DNA of 64,000 bases from Gorillibacterium timonense (GTDB taxonomy: Bacteria; Bacillota; Bacilli; Paenibacillales; NBRC-103111), in NCBI RefSeq assembly GCF_001457415.1, contig NZ_LN881724.1:744001-808000 (forward strand). The letters are read 5' to 3'. A program made the position numbers and the translations under genes. Below, in pieces: positions 51,958-60,087 of this stretch (its first letter is position 1; the number at the start of each line of letters is the position of its first letter). The notes beneath the pieces were generated by a model. It ran no database searches. It saw nothing but the letters and a program-made list of their open reading frames with translations, and had not been told where the DNA came from.

Positions 51958-52469
51958 GCATGACGGAATGGGCCGCAAAAGCCCGCAGGGGAGATGACGA
52001 TGCGTTCGCAAGGCTGGCGGATTCCTGTAAGGAGCGGCTGTACCGAATCGCATTCGCTTATCTGAGAAATGAACCGGACGCCCTCGAAGCCGTGCAGGAA
52101 ACGGTATGCCGGGCTTACATGAAGATCGGCAAATTGAAGGAGCCCGAGTATTTCCTCACGTGGATCACTCGGATTTTGCTCAATTATTGCGCGGATGAGA
52201 GGAAGCGGCGCATCCGGGCGGGGAATGAGCTGGCTGATTACGACGCAGTGGTCTGGGATCAGGGAGCCGACCCGGATCTGCAGGCGGCGATCACCGGACT
52301 TGAACCGAAGTACCGCCGGATCGTTGTCCTGATGTATTTTGAAGGCTATACGCTGACAGAGATTGCGCGAATTCTCGAAATACCCGACGGTACCGTGAAG
52401 ACGCGCTTGCATAAGGCGCTCTCGGAGCTGCGCCGGCACTTGGGAGAGGGGGAGTGGACCCATGCGTGA
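51954..52469 (+). CDS. ECF sigma factor (SigV/SigW-like)
   Basis: 171 residues. Region 2: AFARLADSCKERLYRIAFAYLRNEPDALEAVQETVCRAY, with the core-binding and -10 recognition part EPEYFLTWITRILLNYCAD. Region 4: LEPKYRRIVVLMYFEGYTLTEIARILEIPDGTVKTRLHKALSELR, the -35 helix-turn-helix. I chose GTG 51954 (MSMTEWAAKARRGDD) with GGGAGGGA 6 bases ahead. It overlaps the anti-sigma gene by 8 bases. Such pairs respond to envelope stress. No clear autoregulatory AAC-type -35 is seen upstream. Confidence 0.95.
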   Translation: MSMTEWAAKARRGDDDAFARLADSCKERLYRIAFAYLRNEPDALEAVQETVCRAYMKIGKLKEPEYFLTWITRILLNYCADERKRRIRAGNELADYDAVVWDQGADPDLQAAITGLEPKYRRIVVLMYFEGYTLTEIARILEIPDGTVKTRLHKALSELRRHLGEGEWTHA

Positions 52470-54009
52470 GGAGAACCTGCGTCCCGATGGGGCGAAGCGT
52501 CCGAAAGGCGGCGAGGAGCAGACGACTGTGAACGAGGAGAAGGAGCGGTTCATGGTACAACCGGAACAGGATGGCGATTCGCAAGGGTCGGAAGACGACT
52601 CCTGGAGAAGGACGGATGCGAAAGCATCGGGCAAGCCCGAAGGGGAAAGTTCATCGAGCAGGGAAGAACATCCACCGTCCAAGCTGACGCTAGCCGAGCT
52701 GAAGAGCCATTACGAGAATACTTCGCTTCCTAGCGGGCTCGCTGGCGTCGTGCAGAGCGGAATGGCCCGGGCGGCAAAACGACGGCAGACGAAAATCCGC
52801 TCCCGGCTGGCGGCTTGGACAGCGGCGGCGGTACTGCTTCTCTTTATCGGGAGCGTCCGGGTTTCTCCGGTATTCGCTTCGTATGTAAGCCGTATTCCCG
52901 GCATGGAGGGCTTCGTCGAATTCTTTTCCCAAGACAAAGGACTGCAGCTTGCTGTGGATCATGACCTCATGCAAGAAATCGATGCTTCCGACAGCCGTGA
53001 GGGAGTGACCTTTCGGGTGAACGGGGTAATCGCGGACGAGGCGCGGATCGTGATCTTTTACACACTGACAGCGGATAAGAACACCGATCTGCCTCCATCC
53101 TTCGGATACGATGTCCGCTTGTATGACGATCAAGGCCAAGCGATCAAGGAAGGGTACACGGTGGCCGGCGGTTTTTATCCTCCTCCAGATAAGACAGCAT
53201 CAAACAGCCTGGAGATTGAACTGATGGAGGATTTGCGCCTCGAGCCGGCCAAGATTGACATCGCTCTTCATCCTGAAAGTGAGCCGGGCGTGAAAAGCGG
53301 TAGCGAATGGAAGGTCTCTTTTTCGATCGATCAAAGCAAATTCCAAGGAATGCGTCAAGAACAGCGGATTGACAAATCGTTCACGGTCGCAGGGCAAACC
53401 TTTCGCTTGGAAAATGCGATCTACTACCCGACCCGCATGAAGCTGAAGGTGGTGTTCGATCCGGCTAACCCCCTTCATATCTACGGATTGGAAGGCCTTA
53501 CCCTGAAAGACGAAAACGGCCGAGCATGGACCACAAAGACGGCAACGTTCGATCCGGACGGGATGACTTACTTTTTCGAAAGCACGTACTTTACTCGGCC
53601 GCATCGTTTGACCTTGGAGGGGCTGGGAGTCGTGGCACTTAAGAATGAAGATCTGCCAATCCGCGTGGACCTGAAAACTGGCAAGCTGCTGAACGGCCCT
53701 TCCGGGTTGGAATACCTCGGCTCCGAGGTGAGCGGGAAGGACCGCCGCGTAAGCTTCCGGGTCAAACGGAACTCCGACTATACGGCAGGCTTCAGCATAG
53801 AAAAGGCAACGGATGAAGCAGGAACGCTTTTTGAAGCCCATACCATGGAGACTCGCCAGCAAACGTTTGATGAAGGTGAAATTGACTATAGCTACATCTT
53901 CGTATTTACGAATGGAGCACAGATGAAGGATACCTTGGCGATTTACCCCAGCTACTTTCCCGCTGTTTTGCAAGATCCTTACAAGGTGGAGTTTAAGACT
54001 CCTTTTTGA
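52462..54009 (+). CDS. Anti-sigma factor, DUF4179 membrane protein (RsiV/RsiX-like role)
   Basis: 515 residues. An unusually long, hydrophilic cytoplasmic part (1-115; Glu/Ser/Lys-rich, then LTLAELKSHYENTSLPSGLA) precedes one membrane segment (LAAWTAAAVLLLFIGSVRVS, about 115-135). Just outside is the DUF4179 start PVFASYVSRIPGMEGFVEFF with GLQLAVDHDLMQEIDASDSR, then an extracytoplasmic beta domain (DUF5643-like) to the end. The gene starts inside the sigma gene, so the products are made together; it holds the sigma factor at the membrane. Release mechanism unknown. Confidence 0.9.
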   Translation: MREENLRPDGAKRPKGGEEQTTVNEEKERFMVQPEQDGDSQGSEDDSWRRTDAKASGKPEGESSSSREEHPPSKLTLAELKSHYENTSLPSGLAGVVQSGMARAAKRRQTKIRSRLAAWTAAAVLLLFIGSVRVSPVFASYVSRIPGMEGFVEFFSQDKGLQLAVDHDLMQEIDASDSREGVTFRVNGVIADEARIVIFYTLTADKNTDLPPSFGYDVRLYDDQGQAIKEGYTVAGGFYPPPDKTASNSLEIELMEDLRLEPAKIDIALHPESEPGVKSGSEWKVSFSIDQSKFQGMRQEQRIDKSFTVAGQTFRLENAIYYPTRMKLKVVFDPANPLHIYGLEGLTLKDENGRAWTTKTATFDPDGMTYFFESTYFTRPHRLTLEGLGVVALKNEDLPIRVDLKTGKLLNGPSGLEYLGSEVSGKDRRVSFRVKRNSDYTAGFSIEKATDEAGTLFEAHTMETRQQTFDEGEIDYSYIFVFTNGAQMKDTLAIYPSYFPAVLQDPYKVEFKTPF

Positions 54010-54044
54010 AGCCTTCGTCCCGACACGATCTCTCTTAAGACATA

Positions 54045-54086
54045 AGAAAGGAGTCTCCGCCCGAAATGGCGAAAACTCCTTTCTCG
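54045..54086. terminator. Terminator between the anti-sigma gene and the aldo-keto reductase
   Basis: 10-bp perfect stem AGAAAGGAGT/ACTCCTTTCT with a 20-base loop, between convergent genes. T-run is weak on both strands. Confidence 0.6.
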
Positions 54087-54157
54087 TGATACGACTGCAG
54101 CTGTGATGCTAGTAAAGGGCTTTGCCTTTGGCTCCATTCTGAGAGAACGTTCGTCCG

Positions 54158-55096
54158 TTATTCCCGCTCTGCGTCCTTCCAGGCTTGCGGGTGGTTGTTG
54201 CTCACCAGATCGACCGCTGCGGCGTTCGCCTCGACTTGGGCGGTGTCCTTACAGCCGGGGATGACGGCGGTCACCGCATCGTGCTTCAGGCACCAAGCGA
54301 GCGCCCAGGCCGCCATCGGCGTTCCTTCCGGCACCTCGTTCAGCAGAATCTCTTCCACAAGGCGGAGCTTGGCGTCGGTCTTGTCCTTGTCATGCCGGTG
54401 CCGGACATCATCAGAACCAAAGACGGCTCCCGGCTTGTATTTGCCGCTCAGATAACCGCTTGCCAGCGGCACCCGCGCGAGAACGCCCAAATCCTGCTCC
54501 TGGCAGGAAGGGAATACTTCCGCCTCCGGTTCCCGGTCGAGCCGGTTGTAGACGACCTGAATGGCGGAAGCGCCGACGCGAGTCGCCGCCGAGGTTTGAT
54601 GGAGGTTGGTGTTGGCTCCGATCGAGATCCCGAGATGGCGAATCTTACCCGCTTGTACCTGCTTATCCAGCGCAGTCCACAGATCGTCTCTGTCAAACGA
54701 GGAATCCGGTCCCGAGTGGAATTGGTAGAAGTCGATATAATCGGTTCCCAGCGCCTTCAAGGAGCCTTCGAGCTGGCGAACGACATCCTCGGGATCATAG
54801 TCATCCGTTCGGCTGAAATTGCCGTGAAAATGATGCCCGAACTTGGTGGCGAGCACCCAATCCTCCCGGCGGTCCTGCTTCAGGAAGCCGCCGATTCGCT
54901 CTTCCGACAGATGATCGCCGTAGCACTCCGCCGTGTCGATCAGGTTGATGCCGAGTTCCTTCGCCCGACCGAGAATACGGTCCGCTTCTTCCTGTCCGAA
55001 GCTCTTGCCCCACTCGCCGCCGAATTGCCAGGTGCCCACTCCGACGATTGAAACTTTTAAACCGGTCTTGCCCAGCCTGCGGTATTTCATGGCCAT
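54158..55096 (-). CDS. Aldo/keto reductase
   Basis: 312 residues, NADPH-dependent cytosolic oxidoreductase of the YccK/perakine-reductase type. It starts MAMKYRRLGKTGLKVSIVGV. Catalytic set: D in NLIDTAECYGDHLSE with the Tyr, Lys in WVLATKFGHH, His in YIDFYQFHSG. NADP-binding C-terminus AVIPGCKDTAQVEANAAA. I chose ATG 55096 because AGGAGG stands 8 bases ahead; the open frame from 55162 adds 22 residues without support. Substrate unknown. Confidence 0.95.
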   Translation of the reverse strand: MAMKYRRLGKTGLKVSIVGVGTWQFGGEWGKSFGQEEADRILGRAKELGINLIDTAECYGDHLSEERIGGFLKQDRREDWVLATKFGHHFHGNFSRTDDYDPEDVVRQLEGSLKALGTDYIDFYQFHSGPDSSFDRDDLWTALDKQVQAGKIRHLGISIGANTNLHQTSAATRVGASAIQVVYNRLDREPEAEVFPSCQEQDLGVLARVPLASGYLSGKYKPGAVFGSDDVRHRHDKDKTDAKLRLVEEILLNEVPEGTPMAAWALAWCLKHDAVTAVIPGCKDTAQVEANAAAVDLVSNNHPQAWKDAERE

Positions 55097-55412
55097 GGAC
55101 TGTTCCTCCTTCGCATGGGGATGGTCAACTGAGGGTGATGCATAAGCGAAACTCTCATTCATCTTACCTTATCGAATGCACATGGATCAAAGCAACTCGG
55201 TAGCTAAGGAGCCTCCTTGCATTCCCGGCTTGACGTTGTCCTCGATTTAGACCAAAATCGAAAAGAGTATACCAAGTAGCGATCGATCCAAATGGGGTGA
55301 ATAGGTATCGGTGTCAATTGGTAAGAGAACGGCAACTGAACCCAAGGTTTCAAGTCGAAATTGTACTCGCTCAGAAGTATCCCCGATAAATCAGGATAGG
55401 AGGCTCTAAAAG
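55097..55412. other. Intergenic with a candidate promoter for the DUF1294 gene
   Basis: TTGTAC (55361-55366), 18 bases, GATAAA (55385-55390) precedes the DUF1294 gene. Nothing else is evident. Confidence 0.4.
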
Positions 55413-55682
55413 ATGACAGTCCTGCTCGTCTATCTGCTTGCGATTAACGTGCTTGGTTTCGCCCTCATGGGTGACGACAAGGCACGCGCCCGGCGAAAAA
55501 AGCGCCGCATTCCGGAGTCAAGACTGTTCCTCACCGCTTTTCTCGGAGGGGCGCTCGGCGTCTTGCTCGGCATGAACCGTTTTCGTCACAAAACCCTTCA
55601 CACCTCCTTTCGCGTCGGAGTCCCGCTGTTGCTCATGGTGAACGCGGCGGCGGTAACCTTTATCGTCCGGTTGATGGATTGA
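55413..55682 (+). CDS. DUF1294 family membrane protein
   Basis: 89 residues. Two to three membrane segments around the signature MGDDKARARRKKRRIPESRLFLTAFLGGALG and MNRFRHKTLH (the basic cytoplasmic loop). Found widely in Bacilli (YsdA-like); function unknown. ATG 55413 with AGGAGG 11 bases ahead. Confidence 0.9.
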   Translation: MTVLLVYLLAINVLGFALMGDDKARARRKKRRIPESRLFLTAFLGGALGVLLGMNRFRHKTLHTSFRVGVPLLLMVNAAAVTFIVRLMD

Positions 55683-55748
55683 TGGGAAGACATAAGCAGC
55701 TTGAATGGCCGAAAGCCAAGTTCGAAGGATAGGGAAGGAGAGATTAGA

Positions 55749-55943
55749 ATGGGACTTTCCAAGCAGTCCTGGCAAAAGCATGGGGCGGAACCGCTCCAGT
55801 GGGGAAAACGCTTTGCGGCAGAGCTTAGGGAATCGGACGAATCCGCAAGCGATCGGAGCCGCCGATACGTACGGATCTCTTTGTGGACCATCACCGCGAT
55901 TTTCGCGGTTCTCGCCGCTTATTGGATCAAACGGATGCCGTAG
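55749..55943 (+). CDS. Small single-pass membrane protein, 64 aa
   Basis: Hydrophilic N-terminal part (MGLSKQSWQKHGAEPLQWGK) and a C-terminal membrane segment (ISLWTITAIFAVLAAYWI), so a tail-anchored topology. ATG 55749 has AAGGAGAGA 7 bases ahead. No family recognised. It lies 66 bases after the DUF1294 gene, perhaps in the same transcript. Confidence 0.6.
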   Translation: MGLSKQSWQKHGAEPLQWGKRFAAELRESDESASDRSRRYVRISLWTITAIFAVLAAYWIKRMP

Positions 55944-56009
55944 CGCTTGCCGGTCGAATCGAATGGGGTACAGGCACTCTCCGGAATCCGACAATGGGCG
56001 AGCGAAACC

Positions 56010-56038
56010 TTGCATTCCCGTTCACGCTTGCTTATAAT
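56010..56038 (+). promoter_or_regulatory. Promoter of pheST
   Basis: TTGCAT (56010-56015), 17 bases, TATAAT (56033-56038). It heads the T-box leader. Confidence 0.8.
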
Positions 56039-56044
56039 GAGACA

Positions 56045-56410
56045 TAATGTTCACCATACCGAAATGCAGAGATGGAGAAAAGTAGGCAGAGCGACGCGAC
56101 AGGGAGGAAACGCCGAAGATTGAGAGCGTTTCTCGCACCATCCCGCTGCTGAAGTTCACTCCGGAGCAGTCCCTTGAACGCGCGCGATTGCGACCAGTAG
56201 AGGGGGCCGGTTGCGAGCCGTTACCTTCGTGAGAGCAAACGCGACGAGCTTTCGGAATTTGTCCGGTTACCTCGTCAGACCCAAGCGGGGCCATAGCGGC
56301 CAATTGGTGTCACGATGAATCCGCATTTCTGCGGACAACGGCAAGCGCGTTTGGAATAAGGGTGGTACCACGGCGTCTTCGTCCCTTTGGGGGATGAATG
56401 GCGTTTTTTT
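56045..56410 (+). promoter_or_regulatory. T-box riboswitch (phenylalanine) with terminator
   Basis: Leader of about 365 bases ahead of pheS. The T-box sequence AAGGGTGGTACCACG (about 56358-56372) is complete. Just after it a G/C-rich hairpin (GTCTTCGTCCC with GGGATGAATGGC) and seven T (56404-56410) form the terminator. In the stem I region GAAGTTCACTCC offers TTC as the phenylalanine specifier codon. Uncharged tRNA-Phe would stabilise the antiterminator and turn on pheS-pheT. The exact 5' end and specifier loop were not folded by computation. Confidence 0.93.
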
Positions 56411-56502
56411 GCGTTTTGTCGATCGCATTCGGCAGCCGAAAGAAGGTAAAAGTAAAGCAAGCCATGGAGAGCAAGAAGAACAGGCAAAGGGGCGAATGAT
56501 TC

Positions 56503-57534
56503 ATGAAAGAGCGTTTGATGGAGCTGAAGCAGTTCGCGCTTCAAGAGCTGGAGGCGGCAGGCGGCAGCCAAAAGCTAAACGACCTCAGGGTTAAATACTT
56601 GGGTAAAAAAGGGCCGCTTACGGAAGTGCTCCGCGGCATGGGCGCACTCAGCGCGGAGGAGCGTCCGATCATCGGTCAGGTGGCCAATGAGGTACGGCAA
56701 GCGATCGAAGAAAAGCTGAACGCTCTGCAGGCCGAGCTGCAGCGACGGGAAACGGAGGCGAAGCTTGCGAGCGAGACGATCGATGTGACGCTTCCTGGAC
56801 GTCCGTCCAAAGCGGGAACGATCCACCCGATCAGTCGCGTGGTGCAAGAGATCGAGGACATCTTTGTCGGTATGGGCTATACCGTGGAGGAAGGGCCGGA
56901 GGTCGAGCAGGATTACTACAACTTCGAAGCGTTGAACCTGCCGAAGAATCACCCCGCCCGCGACATGCAGGATTCGTTCTACTTGACCGAAGAGCTGCTG
57001 CTTCGCACGCATACCTCGCCGGTTCAGGTGCGGACGATGGAGCGCCGCAAGGGCGCTGTACCAGTCAAGATCATCTGTCCGGGCAAGGTGTACCGCCGCG
57101 ACGAAGATGACGCCAGCCACTCTCACCAGTTCACCCAGGTTGAAGGACTCGTGATCGATAAAAACATTCGCATGAGCGATCTCAAGGGAACCCTGCTGCA
57201 ATTCGCTCGCGAAATGTTCGGGCCGGAGGTGCAGATCCGCCTGCGTCCGAGCTTCTTCCCCTTCACCGAACCGAGCGCCGAGGTGGATATCTCCTGCATG
57301 TGCGGCGGCAAAGGCTGCCGGACCTGCAAAGGCACCGGCTGGATCGAGATCCTCGGGTCAGGGATGGTTCACCCGAACGTGCTGCGCATGGGCGGCTACG
57401 ATCCCGAGGTATACAGCGGCTTCGCTTTCGGCATGGGGCCGGAACGGATCGCCATGCTTAAATATGGGATCGATGACATCCGCAATTTCTATACCGGGGA
57501 CCTGCGGTTCCTGAAGCAGTTCGGCCGCGCGTAA
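56503..57534 (+). CDS. pheS: Phenylalanine--tRNA ligase, alpha subunit
   Basis: 343 residues. N-terminal coiled coil (tRNA contact), then the class II catalytic core: motif 2 region [28 protein letters not shown], motif 1-like [30 protein letters not shown], motif 3 [23 protein letters not shown] CxC...CxxC cluster ([17 protein letters not shown]) matches the zinc-like insert of bacterial PheS. It works as an alpha2beta2 enzyme with PheT. Ribosome site is weak (AAAGGGGCG). Confidence 0.98.
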   Translation: MKERLMELKQFALQELEAAGGSQKLNDLRVKYLGKKGPLTEVLRGMGALSAEERPIIGQVANEVRQAIEEKLNALQAELQRRETEAKLASETIDVTLPGRPSKAGTIHPISRVVQEIEDIFVGMGYTVEEGPEVEQDYYNFEALNLPKNHPARDMQDSFYLTEELLLRTHTSPVQVRTMERRKGAVPVKIICPGKVYRRDEDDASHSHQFTQVEGLVIDKNIRMSDLKGTLLQFAREMFGPEVQIRLRPSFFPFTEPSAEVDISCMCGGKGCRTCKGTGWIEILGSGMVHPNVLRMGGYDPEVYSGFAFGMGPERIAMLKYGIDDIRNFYTGDLRFLKQFGRA

Positions 57535-57586
57535 ATCCAAACTTGATCCAATCTCTTGATCCAATCTATAGAGGACGTGAAAAGCG

Positions 57587-60025
57587 ATGAAAGTATCTTA
57601 CCGATGGTTATCGGAATATGTAGATGTGACCGGCTATTCGGCCGAGGAATTGGCGGAGAAGCTTACCCGCAGCGGTGTGGAAGTCGATGAGGTAGAAAAG
57701 CTCAACAAAGGCGTTGAAGGAGTTGTCGTGGGCTATGTGGCGGCTAAGGAGAAGCATCCCGATGCAGACAAGCTGAATGTCTGTACCGTGGATGTCGGGC
57801 TGGAAGCTCCCCTTCAAATCGTCTGCGGAGCGAAAAATGTGGCGGCGGGCCAAAAGGTTCCGGTCGCGATGATCGGCGCCAAGCTGCCGGATGGGCTCGT
57901 GATCAAGCGGGCGAAGCTGAGAGGCGTCGAATCGCAGGGCATGATCTGCTCGGCGAAGGAACTCGGCTTGAACGACAAATTCCTGCCGAAGGAGATTCAG
58001 GAAGGGATTCTTGTTCTGCCTGAAGCGACTCCGGTCGGAGCAAGCGCGCTCGACGTGTTGAATATCGATGACGAGGTTCTGGAGCTCGACCTGACCCCGA
58101 ACCGTTCAGATTGCCTCAGCATGCTGGGCACCGCCTACGAGATCGCAGCCATCATCGGACGGGACGTGAAGCTGCCCGATCCGCGTGAAGGGCTCGTCGA
58201 GAAAGAACCCGCTGCCGATTCGCTCCTCTCGGTTTCGATCAGCGCGCCGGAAGCCTGCGATCGCTATTTGGCCCGCGTCATCGAAGGGGTCAAGATCGGG
58301 CCGTCTCCGCTCTGGATGCAGAACCGTCTGATGGCGGCAGGTGTTCGTCCGATCAATAACGTAGTGGACATCACCAACTATGTCATGCTGGAATACGGCC
58401 AGCCGCTCCATGCTTTCGATGCCGACAAGGTGGCCGGCGGTCGCATCGATGTCCGCTTTGCCCGCGAGGGAGAGAAGCTTGTCACGCTGGATGACAGCGA
58501 GCGCGAGCTGCTCCCGTCCATGCTGCTCATCACGGATGCCGAGAAACCGATCGCGATCGCCGGAGTTATGGGCGGAGCCAATTCGGAGGTCACGGGCGAA
58601 ACGGTGCGCATCGCGCTCGAATCCGCTAGGTTCTCAGGGGCGTCCGTACGCCGTACCTCCCGGCAGCTCGGGCTGCGGTCGGAAGCGAGCCTTCGCTTCG
58701 AGAAGGAAGTGAACGCGGAAGCCGTCGAAGCGGCTCTTGACCGCGCTGCTTCGCTCTTGTGCCAGTATGCCGGAGGAAGCGCCAAATCGGGTAATGCGGA
58801 AGCCGTCGCAAAAGCAGCAGAGCCGGTGAACGTCGTTTTATCGCTTGCGAAAGTGAACGGCTATCTGGGTACAGAGCTTACAGCTGCTGAAGTGAGCGGG
58901 GTGCTGGACCGGCTGCATTTTACCTATGAAACCGCAGGAGATACCTTCACGGTGCACATTCCGGGACGCCGCGGAGATATCACCCGCGATGTGGATCTCA
59001 TCGAAGAAGTCGCCCGCCTCCACGGCTACGACAATATTCCGACGACGCTCATGTATGGCGTCACAACTCCCGGCTCCTTGAATCCGGCTCAGAAGATTCG
59101 CCGCGCTGTCCGCAATCTGTTCGCGGCAAGCGGATTGAATGAAGTGATCTCCTATTCGCTCACGCATCCGAGCCGGAAATCCCGCTTCCCGGGCACCTAT
59201 CTCGAAGCTCAGCTCATTCCGCTTGCGATGCCCATGAGCGAGGAGCGGAGCGTGCTGAGAACGAGCTTAATCCCGGGGCTGCTCGACGTAGCCGAATATA
59301 ACAGTAACCGCAATCAAGCTGACATCGCCCTGTTTGAGATCGGTAAGGTCTATCTGACGAATGAGAAGACCATTACCCGCCAACCGGAAGAGAAGCAGCT
59401 GTTGTCGGCGCTCCTCATCGGAAACCGCACGGCTCCTCATTGGCAGTTGAAGCAGGAGAAGGTTGATTTCTACGACCTGAAAGGGCTTATGGAGAAGCTA
59501 ACGACCTCGCTCGGCATCGCCGATGTCCTCTATCGCAGCGCAGCTCCCGTCGGGTTCCATCCGGGGCGTACGGCGGAAGTGTTCGTGAAGCAGGAGGGTG
59601 AAGAAGTCTTCATCGGCCGAATCGGCCAGCTTCATCCGAGTCTGCAAGGAGATCTTCCAAGCGACGCTTACCTTCTGGAGGTCGAGTTGGATACCCTGAT
59701 CCGTCTTGCCGGACCTACGGTTGAATTTCATGCGTTGCCGAGATACCCGGCGATCACCCGCGATCTGGCAATCGTCGTGGAGCGATCGGTTCCCGTCGGA
59801 GCCATCCTGGAAACGGCGCGTACCGCGGCAGGCTCTCTTCTGGAATTCAGCGATGTGTTCGACATCTACACCGGAGATCGGTTGGGCAACGATCGCAAGA
59901 GCGTCGCTTTGTCCCTCGTGTACCGCCATCCGGAACGGACGCTGACCGACGAAGAAGTCACTCTTGCCAATGGAAAAGTGCTGGAAGCGCTGGAACAAAC
60001 TTTTGCCGCGGAACTGCGGAAGTAA
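57587..60025 (+). CDS. pheT: Phenylalanine--tRNA ligase, beta subunit
   Basis: 812 residues, usual length. Starts MKVSYRWLSEYVDVTGYSAE. Domains in order: tRNA-binding OB fold (EKHPDADKLNVCTVDVG, GAKNVAAGQKVPVAMIGA; residues about 40-150), B5/B3-4 editing region (LDLTPNRSDCLSMLGTAYEI; NNVVDITNYVMLEYGQPLHA), DNA-binding-like B5, catalytic-like core, and FDX-ACB anticodon domain (PRYPAITRDLAIVVERSVP) at the end. 52 bases after pheS, same operon under the T-box. Confidence 0.98.
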   Translation: MKVSYRWLSEYVDVTGYSAEELAEKLTRSGVEVDEVEKLNKGVEGVVVGYVAAKEKHPDADKLNVCTVDVGLEAPLQIVCGAKNVAAGQKVPVAMIGAKLPDGLVIKRAKLRGVESQGMICSAKELGLNDKFLPKEIQEGILVLPEATPVGASALDVLNIDDEVLELDLTPNRSDCLSMLGTAYEIAAIIGRDVKLPDPREGLVEKEPAADSLLSVSISAPEACDRYLARVIEGVKIGPSPLWMQNRLMAAGVRPINNVVDITNYVMLEYGQPLHAFDADKVAGGRIDVRFAREGEKLVTLDDSERELLPSMLLITDAEKPIAIAGVMGGANSEVTGETVRIALESARFSGASVRRTSRQLGLRSEASLRFEKEVNAEAVEAALDRAASLLCQYAGGSAKSGNAEAVAKAAEPVNVVLSLAKVNGYLGTELTAAEVSGVLDRLHFTYETAGDTFTVHIPGRRGDITRDVDLIEEVARLHGYDNIPTTLMYGVTTPGSLNPAQKIRRAVRNLFAASGLNEVISYSLTHPSRKSRFPGTYLEAQLIPLAMPMSEERSVLRTSLIPGLLDVAEYNSNRNQADIALFEIGKVYLTNEKTITRQPEEKQLLSALLIGNRTAPHWQLKQEKVDFYDLKGLMEKLTTSLGIADVLYRSAAPVGFHPGRTAEVFVKQEGEEVFIGRIGQLHPSLQGDLPSDAYLLEVELDTLIRLAGPTVEFHALPRYPAITRDLAIVVERSVPVGAILETARTAAGSLLEFSDVFDIYTGDRLGNDRKSVALSLVYRHPERTLTDEEVTLANGKVLEALEQTFAAELRK

Positions 60026-60087
60026 AGGCAGGAACCGGGACCGTACTGCGCGAATAGGTTAACGAACGCGAGAGGAGGTCTTTCCAT

